64,000 bases of DNA, from assembly GCF_001662875.1 (NCBI RefSeq), contig NZ_JPVZ01000008.1, forward strand, positions 1 through 64,000. Reading direction: 5' to 3'. This stretch comes from Thalassospira tepidiphila MCCC 1A03514. Its GTDB lineage: Bacteria > Pseudomonadota > Alphaproteobacteria > Rhodospirillales > Thalassospiraceae. Under the pieces are notes generated by a model that did not search any database, was not told the origin of the DNA, and worked only from the letters and a program-made list of their open reading frames with translations. Below, in pieces: positions 1 through 8,795 of the stretch (its first letter is position 1; each line of letters starts with the position of its first letter). The translations under genes and the position numbers were made by a program.

Positions 1-31
1 AGTCCTGGTTCGAATCCAGGTTCCCCAGCCA
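1..31 (+). tRNA. tRNA-Gln, 3' part only
   Basis: The window opens inside a tRNA. A perfect T arm is visible (cctgg, loop ttcgaat, ccagg), followed by the acceptor strand ttcccca, a G discriminator base and an encoded CCA ending at 31. An acceptor strand ending in A72 with discriminator G fits bacterial tRNA-Gln, which begins TGGGG and ends CCCCAGCCA. The anticodon lies outside the window, so the identity is an inference from the acceptor end. Confidence 0.8.
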
Positions 32-152
32 CTTTGCCCACCCTTCCCACGACACTTTTCGACCAACCGCAATGTCGCTCAATTGCAGCGCGAACACGTT
101 CGATTTAAAGTGCCTGATCATTGATGGCATCTATTTTGGACGGGGACGTTGC

Positions 153-518
153 ATGAAAAAGGTTTCTGGTGGCTGCCAGTGCGGTAAAATCCGCTTTGAG
201 ACAGGAGATGAACCGCTTCGGGTCGGGCTGTGTCACTGTATGGATTGCCGCAAGCATCACGGGGCGTTGTTTCATGCCTCGGCCATTTTTCCGGAAACGG
301 CGGTCGAGATCACTGGAAAGACCCAAAGTTATCAGGGGCGGCATTTCTGTCCTGATTGCGGGTCGTCGGTGTTTTCATGCAGCGATGACGAGATCGAGCT
401 TCATCTGGGCGCGATGGATGCCCCGGATCAGTTCATCCCGACCTATGAGCTCTGGACGATCCGGCGTGAAAAGTGGCTGCCTGAATTTCCTGTCAAACAC
501 CTTTACGATCGCGACTGA
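153..518 (+). CDS. GFA-family (glutathione-dependent formaldehyde-activating enzyme-like) zinc protein
   Basis: A 121-residue protein of the GFA/CENP-V family (DUF636). Zinc-binding cysteine motifs are visible in the expected order: GGCQCGKIRF near the N-terminus, CHCMDCRKHHG in the middle and FCPDCGSS in the last third. Members are small zinc proteins named after a formaldehyde-glutathione enzyme, but most, including this one, have no known substrate. The open frame extends upstream to 72, but ATG 153 begins exactly at the family's N-terminus (MKKVSGGCQCG), so it is preferred. The gene converges on the folate cyclo-ligase gene, whose stop lies 24 bp further on. Confidence 0.85.
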   Translation: MKKVSGGCQCGKIRFETGDEPLRVGLCHCMDCRKHHGALFHASAIFPETAVEITGKTQSYQGRHFCPDCGSSVFSCSDDEIELHLGAMDAPDQFIPTYELWTIRREKWLPEFPVKHLYDRD

Positions 519-541
519 ACCATCAATCGCGGAGAAGCTGC

Positions 542-1213
542 CTAGTCACTTAAATGGCAAGGCGGTGATGTTTGATCGGGCTTGTCCGCATCAGCTGTGG
601 GCTGCCCGTCAATATAGCGCGTCCCGTGTTCGGTGATCAGCACATCGACAGGCACGTCATATTGATGCGGAAGAATGTCATCAAGCCGGGTGGCTTCAAA
701 TCCGATACCAACCACCAACGGTTTTCGCGTAAGCGTCGCCAGTGTCCGGTCAAAAAACCCGCCGCCATATCCCAGACGATACCCCGCCGGGTCGAACCCG
801 ACCAACGGGGCCAATAGCACATTTACAGCGACTTCCTTGCTATTGGCCGGCTCGGGGATCCGTGCAAAGCCCGGCACCATTTCGGTATCGGGCGTCCAGT
901 CATGAAAGATCATCGCCTGATCCTTGCCTGGAACCACCGGAAGGGCTGCCTTACCGCCTGATTTGACGTGGGCCGTGACCACCGGACGCAGATCAATTTC
1001 GTTCTGGATCGGCCAATAAAAACCGATCGTTGCGGCGGGCCGATCCTTTAGGAAGGTCGCGAAATGAGCACGGATTTGATCGGAAAGTTTTTGGTGGGTT
1101 TGCGCATCAAGTCCGGCGCGCCAGCCAAGCAAAACCCGCCTGACGGCGTGGCGCCATTCCGACTGTGTGGTTGCATCACCGCCAACAGGTGCGGCAGGAA
1201 GATCAAGGATCAT
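542..1213 (-). CDS. 5-formyltetrahydrofolate cyclo-ligase
   Basis: Converts 5-formyl-THF to 5,10-methenyl-THF with ATP, returning a storage folate to one-carbon metabolism in the cytosol. The 223-residue protein has the family signature GYRLGYGGGFFDRTL, where glycines and the aspartate contact nucleotide and Mg, and the N-terminal basic region RHAVRRVLLGWR. Length is typical for MTHFS/YgfA proteins. In many proteobacteria this gene sits beside 6S RNA. Here only about 77 bp separate its start from the csp terminator, so no 6S gene fits directly upstream. Transcription may start in that gap, because the csp gene upstream on the same strand ends in a strong hairpin. Confidence 0.92.
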   Translation of the reverse strand: MILDLPAAPVGGDATTQSEWRHAVRRVLLGWRAGLDAQTHQKLSDQIRAHFATFLKDRPAATIGFYWPIQNEIDLRPVVTAHVKSGGKAALPVVPGKDQAMIFHDWTPDTEMVPGFARIPEPANSKEVAVNVLLAPLVGFDPAGYRLGYGGGFFDRTLATLTRKPLVVGIGFEATRLDDILPHQYDVPVDVLITEHGTRYIDGQPTADADKPDQTSPPCHLSD

Positions 1214-1290
1214 GAATGCCCGGAGAGTTTGCTGGTTTGATAAAAGTCACGCGTTCAGGCGACACCAACAAGCGGGCCCCAAAAACGCAT

Positions 1291-1314
1291 AACGCGCCGG
1301 AAGGCCGGCGCGTT
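1291..1314 (-). terminator. Intrinsic-type hairpin after csp
   Basis: A perfect 10-bp GC-rich stem (aacgcgccgg and ccggcgcgtt, loop of 4) lies 40 bp downstream of the csp stop. On the minus strand a T run (gttttt) follows after a 4-base gap. The gap makes it a slightly weak intrinsic terminator. Confidence 0.7.
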
Positions 1315-1354
1315 AACGGTTGTCAGCAAAGAAAGCTGCAAGCCAGATAGAAAT

Positions 1355-1561
1355 TTAGAGAATGGCGAGTTCTTCTGCCGACATGCGGCCGTTGCGACCT
1401 TCAATCAGCTCAAACTGAATTTTCTGCCCTTCATCAAGTCCCTGCAGACCAGCACGCTGAACAGCGGTGATGTGCACGAATGCATCTTTGCCGCCCTCGT
1501 CCGGGGTGATGAAGCCATAACCCTTGGTCGCATTGAACCACTTAACCGTTCCGGTAGCCAT
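1355..1561 (-). CDS. Cold shock domain protein (CspA family)
   Basis: A 68-residue single cold shock domain, an OB-fold RNA/ssDNA chaperone. RNP1 (KGYGFI) and RNP2 (DAFVHI) motifs are visible, with the N-terminus [10 protein letters not shown] typical of the family. The frame is open for 48 more codons upstream, but ATG 1561 starts the conserved domain and has aaggac upstream as a ribosome site. The roughly 200 bp between this start and the next gene could hold the long 5' UTR usual for csp genes. It is followed by a strong hairpin, so it is probably monocistronic. Confidence 0.95.
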   Translation of the reverse strand: MATGTVKWFNATKGYGFITPDEGGKDAFVHITAVQRAGLQGLDEGQKIQFELIEGRNGRMSAEELAIL

Positions 1562-1761
1562 ATCCGTAGTCGTCCTTAGTTTAGTATGCGCATCCCCAAA
1601 GTCAGGAATGCATGAAAACAGTCCCTGCATTACACCGACCAAAAGCGCAACCACCATCAACCAGAGAGCGACCACACACTTGAAAGATGCACTGCATCGT
1701 TTCAATAATTACCCAATTTTCGGCTTAGTGCAATGGATTCATGCATGAAGTTCTTTTTTCG

Positions 1762-2460
1762 CTACCACGCGTAATCGACCATGTGACGCAGGTCACCATG
1801 CGGCACCTGCCCGGAACCGGACACACCCATAGATGAATCAAATGCCGAAACGAATTCCCGTAAGGGTTCTGTATCGCGGCAGATCAGCGAGATGTCGACG
1901 GTGATCACCGGGGGCAGCTCGGCCTCGATGATATCGGTTCGGCCAAACATGCGGATATTGGTGCTGTCACCGATGATCCCGGTCAGTCGCCCGGCCGCAA
2001 GCAGCTCGACAGCCTGCTCGAGACTTCCGAGATCGTGCCAGACGATCTCGCCACGGATCGACAGACTCGGCCTTGGCAGATTGGCAAGGATTCCGATATC
2101 GACCTGCGGCAGGGTGCGGATATCGGCACCGATACGCTGGAACACGCGAAGTTCGAAGCGAACCTTGCTTTTTGAGGCAATGGTGTCTTCAAAACGTGCC
2201 GGGTGGGATGCAAGAATACAGTCGGTCAGCCCCGCATCAAGCGCATCGCGAAAACGGTTATAAGGAAAAACATCAAAGGCAACCGGACGCTGTTGCGCGC
2301 CAAGCAGGGTAATGAACCGCCGCTGACCGGGTAGAGCGTATTGGCTCCATTTGGTGTCAAACACGATATTGCTGGCAACGCGCACCGTATCAGCTGCGTG
2401 CGCACCAGAAACACCAAGATCGCAGACGATAAAAAGCCCGACAAACAGGGCTGCTCGCAT
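1762..2460 (-). CDS. Periplasmic solute-binding-like protein, orphan
   Basis: A 232-residue secreted protein. The N-terminus from ATG 2460 (MRAALFVGLFIVCDLGV, then AHA before ADT) is a good Sec signal peptide. The frame reaches a TTG at 2487, which is less likely as the start. The mature part resembles the type II periplasmic binding fold (SBP_bac_3-like): a first strand DTVRVASNI and a fragment DAGLTDCILASHPARFED like the linker and second lobe. No ABC permease or ATPase is adjacent, so it may act as a sensor input or with a distant partner. Ligand unknown; the fold assignment is by eye and moderate. Confidence 0.65.
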   Translation of the reverse strand: MRAALFVGLFIVCDLGVSGAHAADTVRVASNIVFDTKWSQYALPGQRRFITLLGAQQRPVAFDVFPYNRFRDALDAGLTDCILASHPARFEDTIASKSKVRFELRVFQRIGADIRTLPQVDIGILANLPRPSLSIRGEIVWHDLGSLEQAVELLAAGRLTGIIGDSTNIRMFGRTDIIEAELPPVITVDISLICRDTEPLREFVSAFDSSMGVSGSGQVPHGDLRHMVDYAW

Positions 2461-3032
2461 CGCTATTCGGCTGGTAACAAGGATCAATTAAACGCCCTGC
2501 CCTCGTGGTTATTACAGATGCCGTCACGCGCAAGCCGTTCCCAGGCAACATTCGACTAATAGCCATATAAGGTCGCCCGATCTGAATACCAGATAGTGAT
2601 AATAGAAAGACTGCCCCGCACACCGTCAGTAAGGATGAAATGAAGTTCTTGCACCAAATTGGGGCAGAAGGCAGGACAGCCTGAAAATGGACAAAATCAG
2701 CAGATTTTCATGGCAGGCAGAGTGATCATTCCACGATCCGGCGTCGTATATGCCAGTACCGACTTTACAGGCGTCAAGCGCAAGACGCCGTTGTCACCTG
2801 ACTATATCGACAGCCATTCATTCGGGATGTCTGAATTTGTCATTGTCTGAGGGGTAGAAGTGCGTGACAAAGCCCCTTGCTTTAGACGATGATAGAGCAA
2901 GCCTAATATAAAAAGTATATCTTGCACCTAAATGTGCACGGGCACCCTAGAGCATCGGTTAGTAGCGATGCAGGGTTTAAGTTGGGACACGCTTGACTGA
3001 ATGGATATGATATTCGGATCGGATAACAGGAA
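2461..3032. other. 572-bp intergenic region without a supported gene
   Basis: The region separates the minus-strand binding-protein gene from the plus-strand diguanylate cyclase gene and must carry both promoters. It is AT-rich around 2900-2930. A 63-codon frame at 2659-2850 has no recognisable domain and no good ribosome site, so it is not called. Confidence 0.5.
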
Positions 3033-4058
3033 GTGACAGCGACAACCAAGATCGCAAACCCACGCGACATTGCGCATAACGTTATGGCGCTCGTCAACGA
3101 GCTCAACTTGCAGCCGACGCCACAGGTTTACCATGTTTTCTACAGCTACCTGACAGACGAGGTGCCCGAACTCAGTCAGTTGATCAAGGTCTTGATCCGC
3201 AACACGCAGGATCTTGATGAAGAGACAGTTTTCCGAATTTACCACAAGTATCTCGGCACCCACGCGATGCAACAGCATCTGAAACAAGGGGTCGAGGGGC
3301 TGCAGTCTGCTGTCGAACGTGTCGAAATGGCGGTAACGTCGGTCATGCGGGAGACGGATACTTTCTGTGGCGATATCGAGGTCGCATCACAGCAGTTGCT
3401 GGCCTCGGACATCACATTGGAGGACGCCCGGACTGTCAGCCGTGGCTTGTCGGAAAGATCCAGCAAGGCGCGCGATACATACAGCTCCTTTAACGGCAGC
3501 CTTGAGGAATATCACAAGGAAGTGCTCAGGGTCCGTACCGAGCTTGAGCTAGTCCGCCGGGATGCCCTGACCGACACCTTGACCGGAATTGCCAACCGCA
3601 AGAATTTTGACACGTCGCTTCGCGATGCGGTGACGACGACAATGGAGTCCGGCGCACCATTATCGCTTTTGATGATCGATATCGACCACTTCAAGGAATT
3701 CAACGATAATTTCGGGCACCGTGCCGGTGACGGCGTCCTGAAGGCTGTGGCGCGTGTGCTGGTCAGTTCGACAAAGGGTGCAGACACCGTTGCCCGTTAT
3801 GGTGGCGAAGAGTTTGCGATCATCCTGCCCGATACCGAGCCGGAGAACGCGGCAAAGCTTGCCAACAAGTTGCGACAAAACGTGTCAAACCAACATATTA
3901 TAAACAAAAAAACCGGCAAGGATTTCGGCAAGTTAACCGTTTCAATTGGCTTGACGGCCTATAATCTTGGAGAGAATATAATGGAGTTTGTGGACCGTGC
4001 GGACAAAGCGCTTTATATGGCGAAGCAGGATGGCAGGAACACCTGCGTCACGCAGTAA
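3033..4058 (+). CDS. Soluble diguanylate cyclase (GGDEF)
   Basis: Makes c-di-GMP from two GTP. The 341-residue protein has no membrane segment. Residues 1-165 are a helical region of unknown function, and a GGDEF domain covers about 175-335. The active-site motif is GGEEF (257-261), with the GTP/metal residues IDIDHFKEFND intact, so it should be active. The product-inhibition I-site is KGAD (248-251) in place of RxxD, so feedback inhibition may be weak. The start is GTG 3033, because an in-frame stop lies just upstream at 3024; aggaa precedes it. The gene is alone, with over 500 bp free upstream. Confidence 0.9.
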   Translation: MTATTKIANPRDIAHNVMALVNELNLQPTPQVYHVFYSYLTDEVPELSQLIKVLIRNTQDLDEETVFRIYHKYLGTHAMQQHLKQGVEGLQSAVERVEMAVTSVMRETDTFCGDIEVASQQLLASDITLEDARTVSRGLSERSSKARDTYSSFNGSLEEYHKEVLRVRTELELVRRDALTDTLTGIANRKNFDTSLRDAVTTTMESGAPLSLLMIDIDHFKEFNDNFGHRAGDGVLKAVARVLVSSTKGADTVARYGGEEFAIILPDTEPENAAKLANKLRQNVSNQHIINKKTGKDFGKLTVSIGLTAYNLGENIMEFVDRADKALYMAKQDGRNTCVTQ

Positions 4059-4275
4059 AAAGCGCTCTGGCGGACCACGACAAAACAGGGCATGAGTGAA
4101 GACATCTCTGAGAACAGAGAGCCTAGATAAAAAAGATCAAAAAAATCAACCATGACACCGAGCCAACACACGTGTCCTAATAGGCCGAAAAGAACAGAAA
4201 CGATGGTCTAACAATCGGGTCTGTCATGTACAACATACCTATGGTGTGCAGTGGCCTTGCAGGGCGGAGAAGCAG

Positions 4276-5310
4276 ATGAAGACACCGAACAGCGAACGTA
4301 AAATCGAGCTAGAACACAAGATTTTCAAAACGTTCGAAGAATGCCACTTTCAGAAGTCTGATATCTCAGACGAAGCTCTTTTTGTCCTGAAAATGGCAGA
4401 AGGCTCGGTTGTGTCTTTGCCACTTAAGGCGATTTGCCGCGAATTCGATATTGATCCGGAATCCAAGGATGGCGATCTAATTAGCCTGATCGACAAGTCG
4501 CTTAACTTTGTTAACGTCCTGCGCCCAGGCGACAACCTGCCGCTTGAAGTTCTGACCGGTGAAGCATCATGGGCTGTTGACGAAGATCACAAGGCGATTG
4601 CCTACAACCGTATTACCATGCAGTTGGTAACCTGGATGTCGGGGAGCGAAGAACTCATCACCGACCCGGATCAACTCATGCAGATTGCCGAAGATCCGAA
4701 CACCAAAAAGAAGATCAACCAGGCTTTTGACGAAGTTGCCGAAAAGCTTGGTTTTGGCAAAGAAAACCGCGAAGAAGTCGTCAATCTTGTGCATCAGGTC
4801 GCTGATGAGCTGTCCTATATCGAGACGCTCCGCGTGAAGTATCGCAAGATCCTGATGGTGGATCGCAAGTTGCAAGACCTTCGCCGCATCTATGCACATG
4901 AAAAAGGTGTTCTCGAAACCGTCACACAGGCTATTCGCCTGCTTGATGACGCCAAGAAGAAGTTCGAAAACACGTTTGACGAACTTGATGCCAATACCGG
5001 CGAAATCATGTCAGTTCTGCGTAACTTCACGTCGCAGCGCCAATATATCCGCAGCCAGCGTGATGACCTTTATAAACGCCTGCGCGCTTGGGAACCATTG
5101 ATCGAACAGTGGGAAGAACTTGAACTTGAACGCGGTCCCAAGGCTGTCAATCTGGTCAAACAGACTTACCAGTTCCTGGCCCCACGCTTCATGAAGGTCA
5201 AGCAATGGCTGCTTATGACCAAGGTGCAAGACGGCGTTTCCGAGCAACACAACTTCAAGAACGAAGACGAACGCATGGGCAAGCTCAAAGGCAAGATGAT
5301 GCAGTGGTAG
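4276..5310 (+). CDS. Conserved-looking coiled-coil protein, function unknown
   Basis: A 344-residue soluble protein that I do not recognise. There is no signal peptide or membrane segment. It is rich in charged residues, and the section from about residue 190 to 290 has the heptad-like pattern of a long coiled coil (for example LRVKYRKILMVDRKLQDLRR and the following helices). The N-terminal 100 residues look globular. The start is ATG 4276, preceded by ggagaag; an ATG 30 bp upstream has no ribosome site. Codon use matches the neighbours. It ends in a hairpin terminator shared with the convergent gene at 5412, so it is a single-gene unit. Confidence 0.75.
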   Translation: MKTPNSERKIELEHKIFKTFEECHFQKSDISDEALFVLKMAEGSVVSLPLKAICREFDIDPESKDGDLISLIDKSLNFVNVLRPGDNLPLEVLTGEASWAVDEDHKAIAYNRITMQLVTWMSGSEELITDPDQLMQIAEDPNTKKKINQAFDEVAEKLGFGKENREEVVNLVHQVADELSYIETLRVKYRKILMVDRKLQDLRRIYAHEKGVLETVTQAIRLLDDAKKKFENTFDELDANTGEIMSVLRNFTSQRQYIRSQRDDLYKRLRAWEPLIEQWEELELERGPKAVNLVKQTYQFLAPRFMKVKQWLLMTKVQDGVSEQHNFKNEDERMGKLKGKMMQW

Positions 5311-5337
5311 ACTTGCCCGCCCTGCTGGGAATAGAAA

Positions 5338-5373
5338 AAGGCGCGCTGTTCAAGCAAGGCGCGCTGTTCAAGC
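5338..5373 (+). repeat. Perfect tandem repeat, 2 x 18 bp, within a terminator
   Basis: The 18-bp unit aaggcgcgctgttcaagc occurs twice in direct tandem (5338-5355 and 5356-5373). The second copy forms the left arm and loop of the terminator hairpin, so the event duplicated half of a terminator. Confidence 0.9.
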
Positions 5374-5385
5374 GCGCCTTTTGTG
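5356..5385 (+). terminator. Bidirectional terminator between convergent genes
   Basis: A 10-bp perfect stem (aaggcgcgct and agcgcgcctt, loop gttca) is followed by ttgtgtt on the plus strand. On the minus strand the A-rich flank gives a T run. It lies between the stops at 5310 and 5412. Confidence 0.8.
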
Positions 5386-5411
5386 TTGCTAAGCTGCCTT
5401 GTCGACCTGCC

Positions 5412-5744
5412 TTAGCGGGCCTTCTCACCGGTCATGGTGATTTTAAGCGCCACATGGTCATCCAAAACCGCAATCGACTTGGATGCATTTGCCGGCACCG
5501 GGACCTTGCGATCAATGCAATAGGCAATCATCGCAGCCGCAAGTTCTGCGCCTGCGGTTGGGACAATCAGCTTCTGGCCTTCATCAGAAGTAACCGTCAT
5601 ACGTGCGATGACTTCCGGCTTTCGTTCCACCTCAAAGCTGCTGATCTGACCGGGCGGCAGCGCCTTGCCGGTGCGTCGACCATGGGCCAGAATTGCCTTG
5701 ATCAGTTCGCCGTCCTCGAAAACGATACAGCGTATCTCGCGCAT
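5412..5744 (-). CDS. Small hypothetical protein
   Basis: A 110-residue protein without a recognised domain, signal peptide or membrane segment. The N-terminus MREIRCIVFEDGELIKAI and alternating hydrophobic stretches suggest a compact alpha/beta fold. The composition and third-base pattern look like real coding sequence. It converges on the coiled-coil gene and shares its terminator. About 130 bp of AT-rich sequence upstream could hold its promoter. I cannot assign a function. Confidence 0.65.
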   Translation of the reverse strand: MREIRCIVFEDGELIKAILAHGRRTGKALPPGQISSFEVERKPEVIARMTVTSDEGQKLIVPTAGAELAAAMIAYCIDRKVPVPANASKSIAVLDDHVALKITMTGEKAR

Positions 5745-5874
5745 GGTCGGAAATCCTCAAAACAGTTGTTTGATTACATATTGTTATGACGAAACAACAA
5801 AACAAACATCAAATTCAGGCAACGTGTTGAAATAATGCCCAAAGCACAACCAAACGCCGCGAACGGCCACCAGA

Positions 5875-6498
5875 TCAGCTGCTTGCCAACCAGATGCCAA
5901 CGCCGATCATCAATGTTCCGGCGACACGGTTAAGGATGCGCACGTTACCGCTTTTTTCAAGGAAGCGTCGCAATGACCGTCCACCGGTGGCATACATCGT
6001 CATGCAGATCAGCTCGGTCACCAGAATGATTGCAACCAGCACCGAAAGCTGTGGCGCGATGGGATGCTGCAAACTGATAAATGGCGGCAGCAGGGAAATC
6101 ATAAAGGCCCAGCCCTTGGGGTTGGCAATCGCGGTCACAAAGCCCTGTGCTGCCAGCCCGGCTGCTGTTGCTGTCTTGGCACCTTCGACTTCGCCGGAAA
6201 TCGCCATGCGCCCGCGCGAACGCCACAACTGAATGCCAAGCCACGCCAGATAGGCCCCGCCGATATACTTAAACACCGCGAATACAGCCGGATACTGCAG
6301 CATGATCGCCGCCACGCCCAGTGCCGAGGCAACCACAACAATGCCCACACCAATCAGTTCACCCACCATCATCCAGAGTGTGCGTTTCAGACCAATTGTC
6401 ATGCCAAGGGTCAGCGCAAGTGTCATGCACATACCCGGCGTAATAGAGACAAAGAAGGCCGTAGGGATGAAGGCCCCGATCAACGACAAACTCAGCAT
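5875..6498 (-). CDS. LysE/RhtB family amino-acid exporter
   Basis: A 207-residue inner-membrane protein with about six hydrophobic segments. The family signature near the N-terminus is present (FFVSITPGMCMTLALTLG, where other members have PGP), and so is GGAYLAWLGIQLWR. Family members export amino acids such as lysine, homoserine or threonine by proton exchange; the substrate here cannot be told from sequence. The gene stands alone, with a gap of over 300 bp before the leuA leader on the other strand. Confidence 0.9.
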   Translation of the reverse strand: MLSLSLIGAFIPTAFFVSITPGMCMTLALTLGMTIGLKRTLWMMVGELIGVGIVVVASALGVAAIMLQYPAVFAVFKYIGGAYLAWLGIQLWRSRGRMAISGEVEGAKTATAAGLAAQGFVTAIANPKGWAFMISLLPPFISLQHPIAPQLSVLVAIILVTELICMTMYATGGRSLRRFLEKSGNVRILNRVAGTLMIGVGIWLASS

Positions 6499-6835
6499 AA
6501 TGGTTCCTGTGGCTTGGATGGCGCTCCGCCCTGACCGTCACCATTGGGGGCGTGACGTCATAAGGGACAAAATCACTACCTGATTAGTTAAATTCCGACC
6601 AGTATCTTTTTGGTATGGCCGAAATGACATTTCGGTTGCCGTGTAGCACGCTGCCAAAACAGCACGATGGCCCAAATATCGTAGCAGAAACGCACGAGCC
6701 AAACCCGGCCCCGCTAAATTCCACTCAAAAAACAGACCAAAAGGTACAAAAATTACTTGACCTGAAGGGGTTCGCCGACGAAATTGGGGGCGTCGCCAGC
6801 AACAGCTGGCATCCTAAGCCAATTGATGAAGACCG
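6499..6835. other. Intergenic region upstream of the leuA leader
   Basis: Divergent promoter region between the LysE-type gene and the leu leader. A ttgacc at about 6752-6757 could serve as a -35 element, but the matching -10 is poor. A 74-codon frame at 6615-6839, whose stop overlaps the leader ATG, has no recognisable domain and is not called. Confidence 0.4.
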
Positions 6836-6982
6836 ATGACCGCAGACATTTGCAACATTGATGCATATGCCGACCGTGCCGAAGCCTCCGCTTCGCACGC
6901 TTTCGTGCTGTCTGCCCTCAACCTACTTTCCGGTCTCCTTGGTCTAGCAGAGCTAGGCGCGCTACGACTTACTCGCCCCTGA
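6836..6982 (+). CDS. Leucine-rich leader peptide of leuA (attenuator leader)
   Basis: A 48-codon frame from ATG 6836 to TGA 6980-6982. The C-terminal half reads LSALNLLSGLLGLAELGALR and continues LTRP before the stop. Leucine makes up 10 of the last 24 residues, and four of these codons are CTA, a codon hardly used in the genes around it. Leucine runs with rare CTA codons in front of a leucine biosynthesis gene are the mark of ribosome-mediated attenuation, as in enterobacterial leuL. The start is less certain: the ribosome site at ATG 6836 is weak, and GTG 6905 would also keep most of the leucines. Confidence 0.75.
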   Translation: MTADICNIDAYADRAEASASHAFVLSALNLLSGLLGLAELGALRLTRP

Positions 6983-7044
6983 GCGAACCATGCCGGTCCG
7001 GATCACACGCAAAACATGTCGATCCATTAGCCGCAGCTCAGGGG
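6976..7044 (+). promoter_or_regulatory. Leader RNA inverted repeat overlapping the leader stop codon
   Basis: cccctgagc (6976-6984) spans the leader stop, and gctcagggg (7036-7044) is its exact reverse complement, giving a 9-bp stem. A ribosome that stalls at the leucine codons or finishes the leader would leave or block the left arm differently, as attenuation needs. I see no GC hairpin with a U run before leuA, so control may act by Rho or at leuA translation. Confidence 0.5.
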
Positions 7045-7128
7045 AAAAAGTCGCGCCAGACGGCCCGCACTCCTTCCAGACAGAATTTACATACCGGGCA
7101 CAGACCCGAATGATCAGGAAACAAGACA

Positions 7129-8679
7129 ATGGCTAGTGCAAACGACAATCGCGTCATCATTTTCGACACCACCCTGCGTGATGGGGAACAGTCCCCGGGT
7201 GCATCGATGACGCTTGATGAAAAGCTGCGCGTGGCGCACGCACTGGCGGAACTGAAGGTTGATGTCATCGAAGCAGGCTTTGCCATCGCATCGAACGGCG
7301 ACTTCCAGTCCGTCCATGAAATCGCCAAGCAGGTCAAAGGACCGACCATCTGTTCGCTGGCACGTGCCGCCAAAGGCGACATCGAACGCGCAGCAGAGGC
7401 ATTGGAACCGGCTGAGAATAAGCGTATCCACACCTTCATCTCCACCAGCCCCCTGCATATGAAATACAAATTGCAGATGGAACCGGAACGCGTTCTTGAA
7501 AAGGTGATTGAAAGTGTGACACTGGCGCGCAAATTCACCGACGATGTTGAATGGTCGGCAGAAGACGGTTCGCGTACCGAACATGACTTCCTGTGCCGTT
7601 GCGTCGAAGCGGCCATTGATGCCGGTGCCACCACCATCAACATCCCCGATACGGTTGGCTACACCACGCCGACTGAATATGCCGAACTGATGACTATGCT
7701 GTTTAACCGCGTGCCGAACATCGACAAGGCGATCCTGTCGGTTCACTGCCACAACGATTTGGGTATGGCGGTTGCCAACTCGATCTCGGCGGTGAATGCC
7801 GGGGCGCGTCAGATCGAATGCACGATCAACGGTCTGGGCGAACGTGCCGGTAACGCCGCACTCGAAGAAATCGTTATGGCGATCAACACCCGTAACGATG
7901 CCTTCCCGTTCACCACTGGCATTGATACCACCAAGATCATGAACGCATCGCGTCTGGTTTCCGCTGTTTCCGGCTTTGTCGTACAGCCGAACAAGGCAAT
8001 CGTCGGCGCGAACGCCTTTGCCCATGAAAGCGGTATCCATCAGGACGGCTTCCTGAAGAATTCCGAAACCTATGAAATCATGAAGCCGGAATCGATTGGT
8101 TTGAACAAATCAAGCCTGGTCATGGGCAAGCATTCCGGTCGTCATGCCTTCAAGGAAAAGCTTAAGGAACTGGGCTTTACCGATTTGGGTGATAACGCCA
8201 TCGAAGACGCATTTGCCCGCTTCAAGGACTTGGCCGACAAGAAAAAAGAAGTCTATGACGATGACATCGTCGCCCTGGTCGATGACGGCATGCGCGACAA
8301 CGAACATATCAAGTTCGTTGGCCTGACCGTTACTTGTGGCTCCAAAGGTCCGCAGACCGCGGAACTGGAACTGACTGTTGACGGTGAAACCCGCACAGCC
8401 AAGACCACCGGCGATGGCCCGATTGATGCGACGTTTAACGCGATCAAGGAAATCTATCCGCATGACTGGCGCCTGAAGCTCTATCAGGTCCATGCCGTGA
8501 CCGAGGGCACCGACGCCCAGGGAACGGTCACAGTCAAACTCGACGGCGAAGATCGTACGGTTGTCGGCAACGCATCGGATACCGATACCGTGGTTGCATC
8601 CTGCCTTGCCTATGTCACGGCAGTTAACAAGCTGATCGAAAAAAGCAAGAAAACCGCACCGGATGCGATGGCATCCTAA
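7129..8679 (+). CDS. leuA: 2-isopropylmalate synthase
   Basis: Condenses acetyl-CoA with 2-oxoisovalerate, the first committed step of leucine synthesis. The 516-residue protein has the HMGL-like TIM barrel with the metal and catalytic motif [16 protein letters not shown] at residues 11-26, the [13 protein letters not shown] motif carrying the metal histidines, and [14 protein letters not shown]. The C-terminal LeuA dimer domain (about 385-505) binds leucine for feedback inhibition. ATG 7129 follows aggaaac by a good spacing. The upstream leucine leader indicates attenuation by leucyl-tRNA supply in addition to feedback. A strong terminator follows, so leuA is transcribed alone. Confidence 0.97.
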   Translation: MASANDNRVIIFDTTLRDGEQSPGASMTLDEKLRVAHALAELKVDVIEAGFAIASNGDFQSVHEIAKQVKGPTICSLARAAKGDIERAAEALEPAENKRIHTFISTSPLHMKYKLQMEPERVLEKVIESVTLARKFTDDVEWSAEDGSRTEHDFLCRCVEAAIDAGATTINIPDTVGYTTPTEYAELMTMLFNRVPNIDKAILSVHCHNDLGMAVANSISAVNAGARQIECTINGLGERAGNAALEEIVMAINTRNDAFPFTTGIDTTKIMNASRLVSAVSGFVVQPNKAIVGANAFAHESGIHQDGFLKNSETYEIMKPESIGLNKSSLVMGKHSGRHAFKEKLKELGFTDLGDNAIEDAFARFKDLADKKKEVYDDDIVALVDDGMRDNEHIKFVGLTVTCGSKGPQTAELELTVDGETRTAKTTGDGPIDATFNAIKEIYPHDWRLKLYQVHAVTEGTDAQGTVTVKLDGEDRTVVGNASDTDTVVASCLAYVTAVNKLIEKSKKTAPDAMAS

Positions 8680-8703
8680 GCAAAGCTTACCGGTTTAAAT
8701 TCA

Positions 8704-8732
8704 AAGGGCGGCACTTGTGCCGCCCTTTTCTT
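8704..8732 (+). terminator. Intrinsic terminator of leuA
   Basis: A 10-bp perfect stem (aagggcggca and tgccgccctt, loop cttg) ending at 8727 is followed by ttctt. It lies 25 bp after the leuA stop. Confidence 0.88.
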
Positions 8733-8795
8733 ATGTGTGAATGGTGGCATGGCCAACGGTGTGATAGAATTTGGCACCCGTGAATGGAGTTGCCC

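Noticed and set aside
1214-1290. 6S RNA beside the folate cyclo-ligase gene, as in many proteobacteria
   Set aside because: Only 77 bp are free there and they hold no long imperfect hairpin, so 6S RNA does not fit.
2659-2850. 63-codon frame in the 2461-3032 gap
   Set aside because: No ribosome site, no domain, composition not typical of the neighbouring genes.
6615-6839. 74-codon frame whose stop overlaps the leu leader ATG
   Set aside because: No domain and no ribosome site; the ATGA overlap alone does not support coding.
7114-8040. 308-codon minus-strand frame opposite leuA
   Set aside because: Shadow of leuA, no domain.
8770-8790. Sigma-54-like tggcac before the secreted hydrolase
   Set aside because: The following ttgc is 12 bases away in place of 5.
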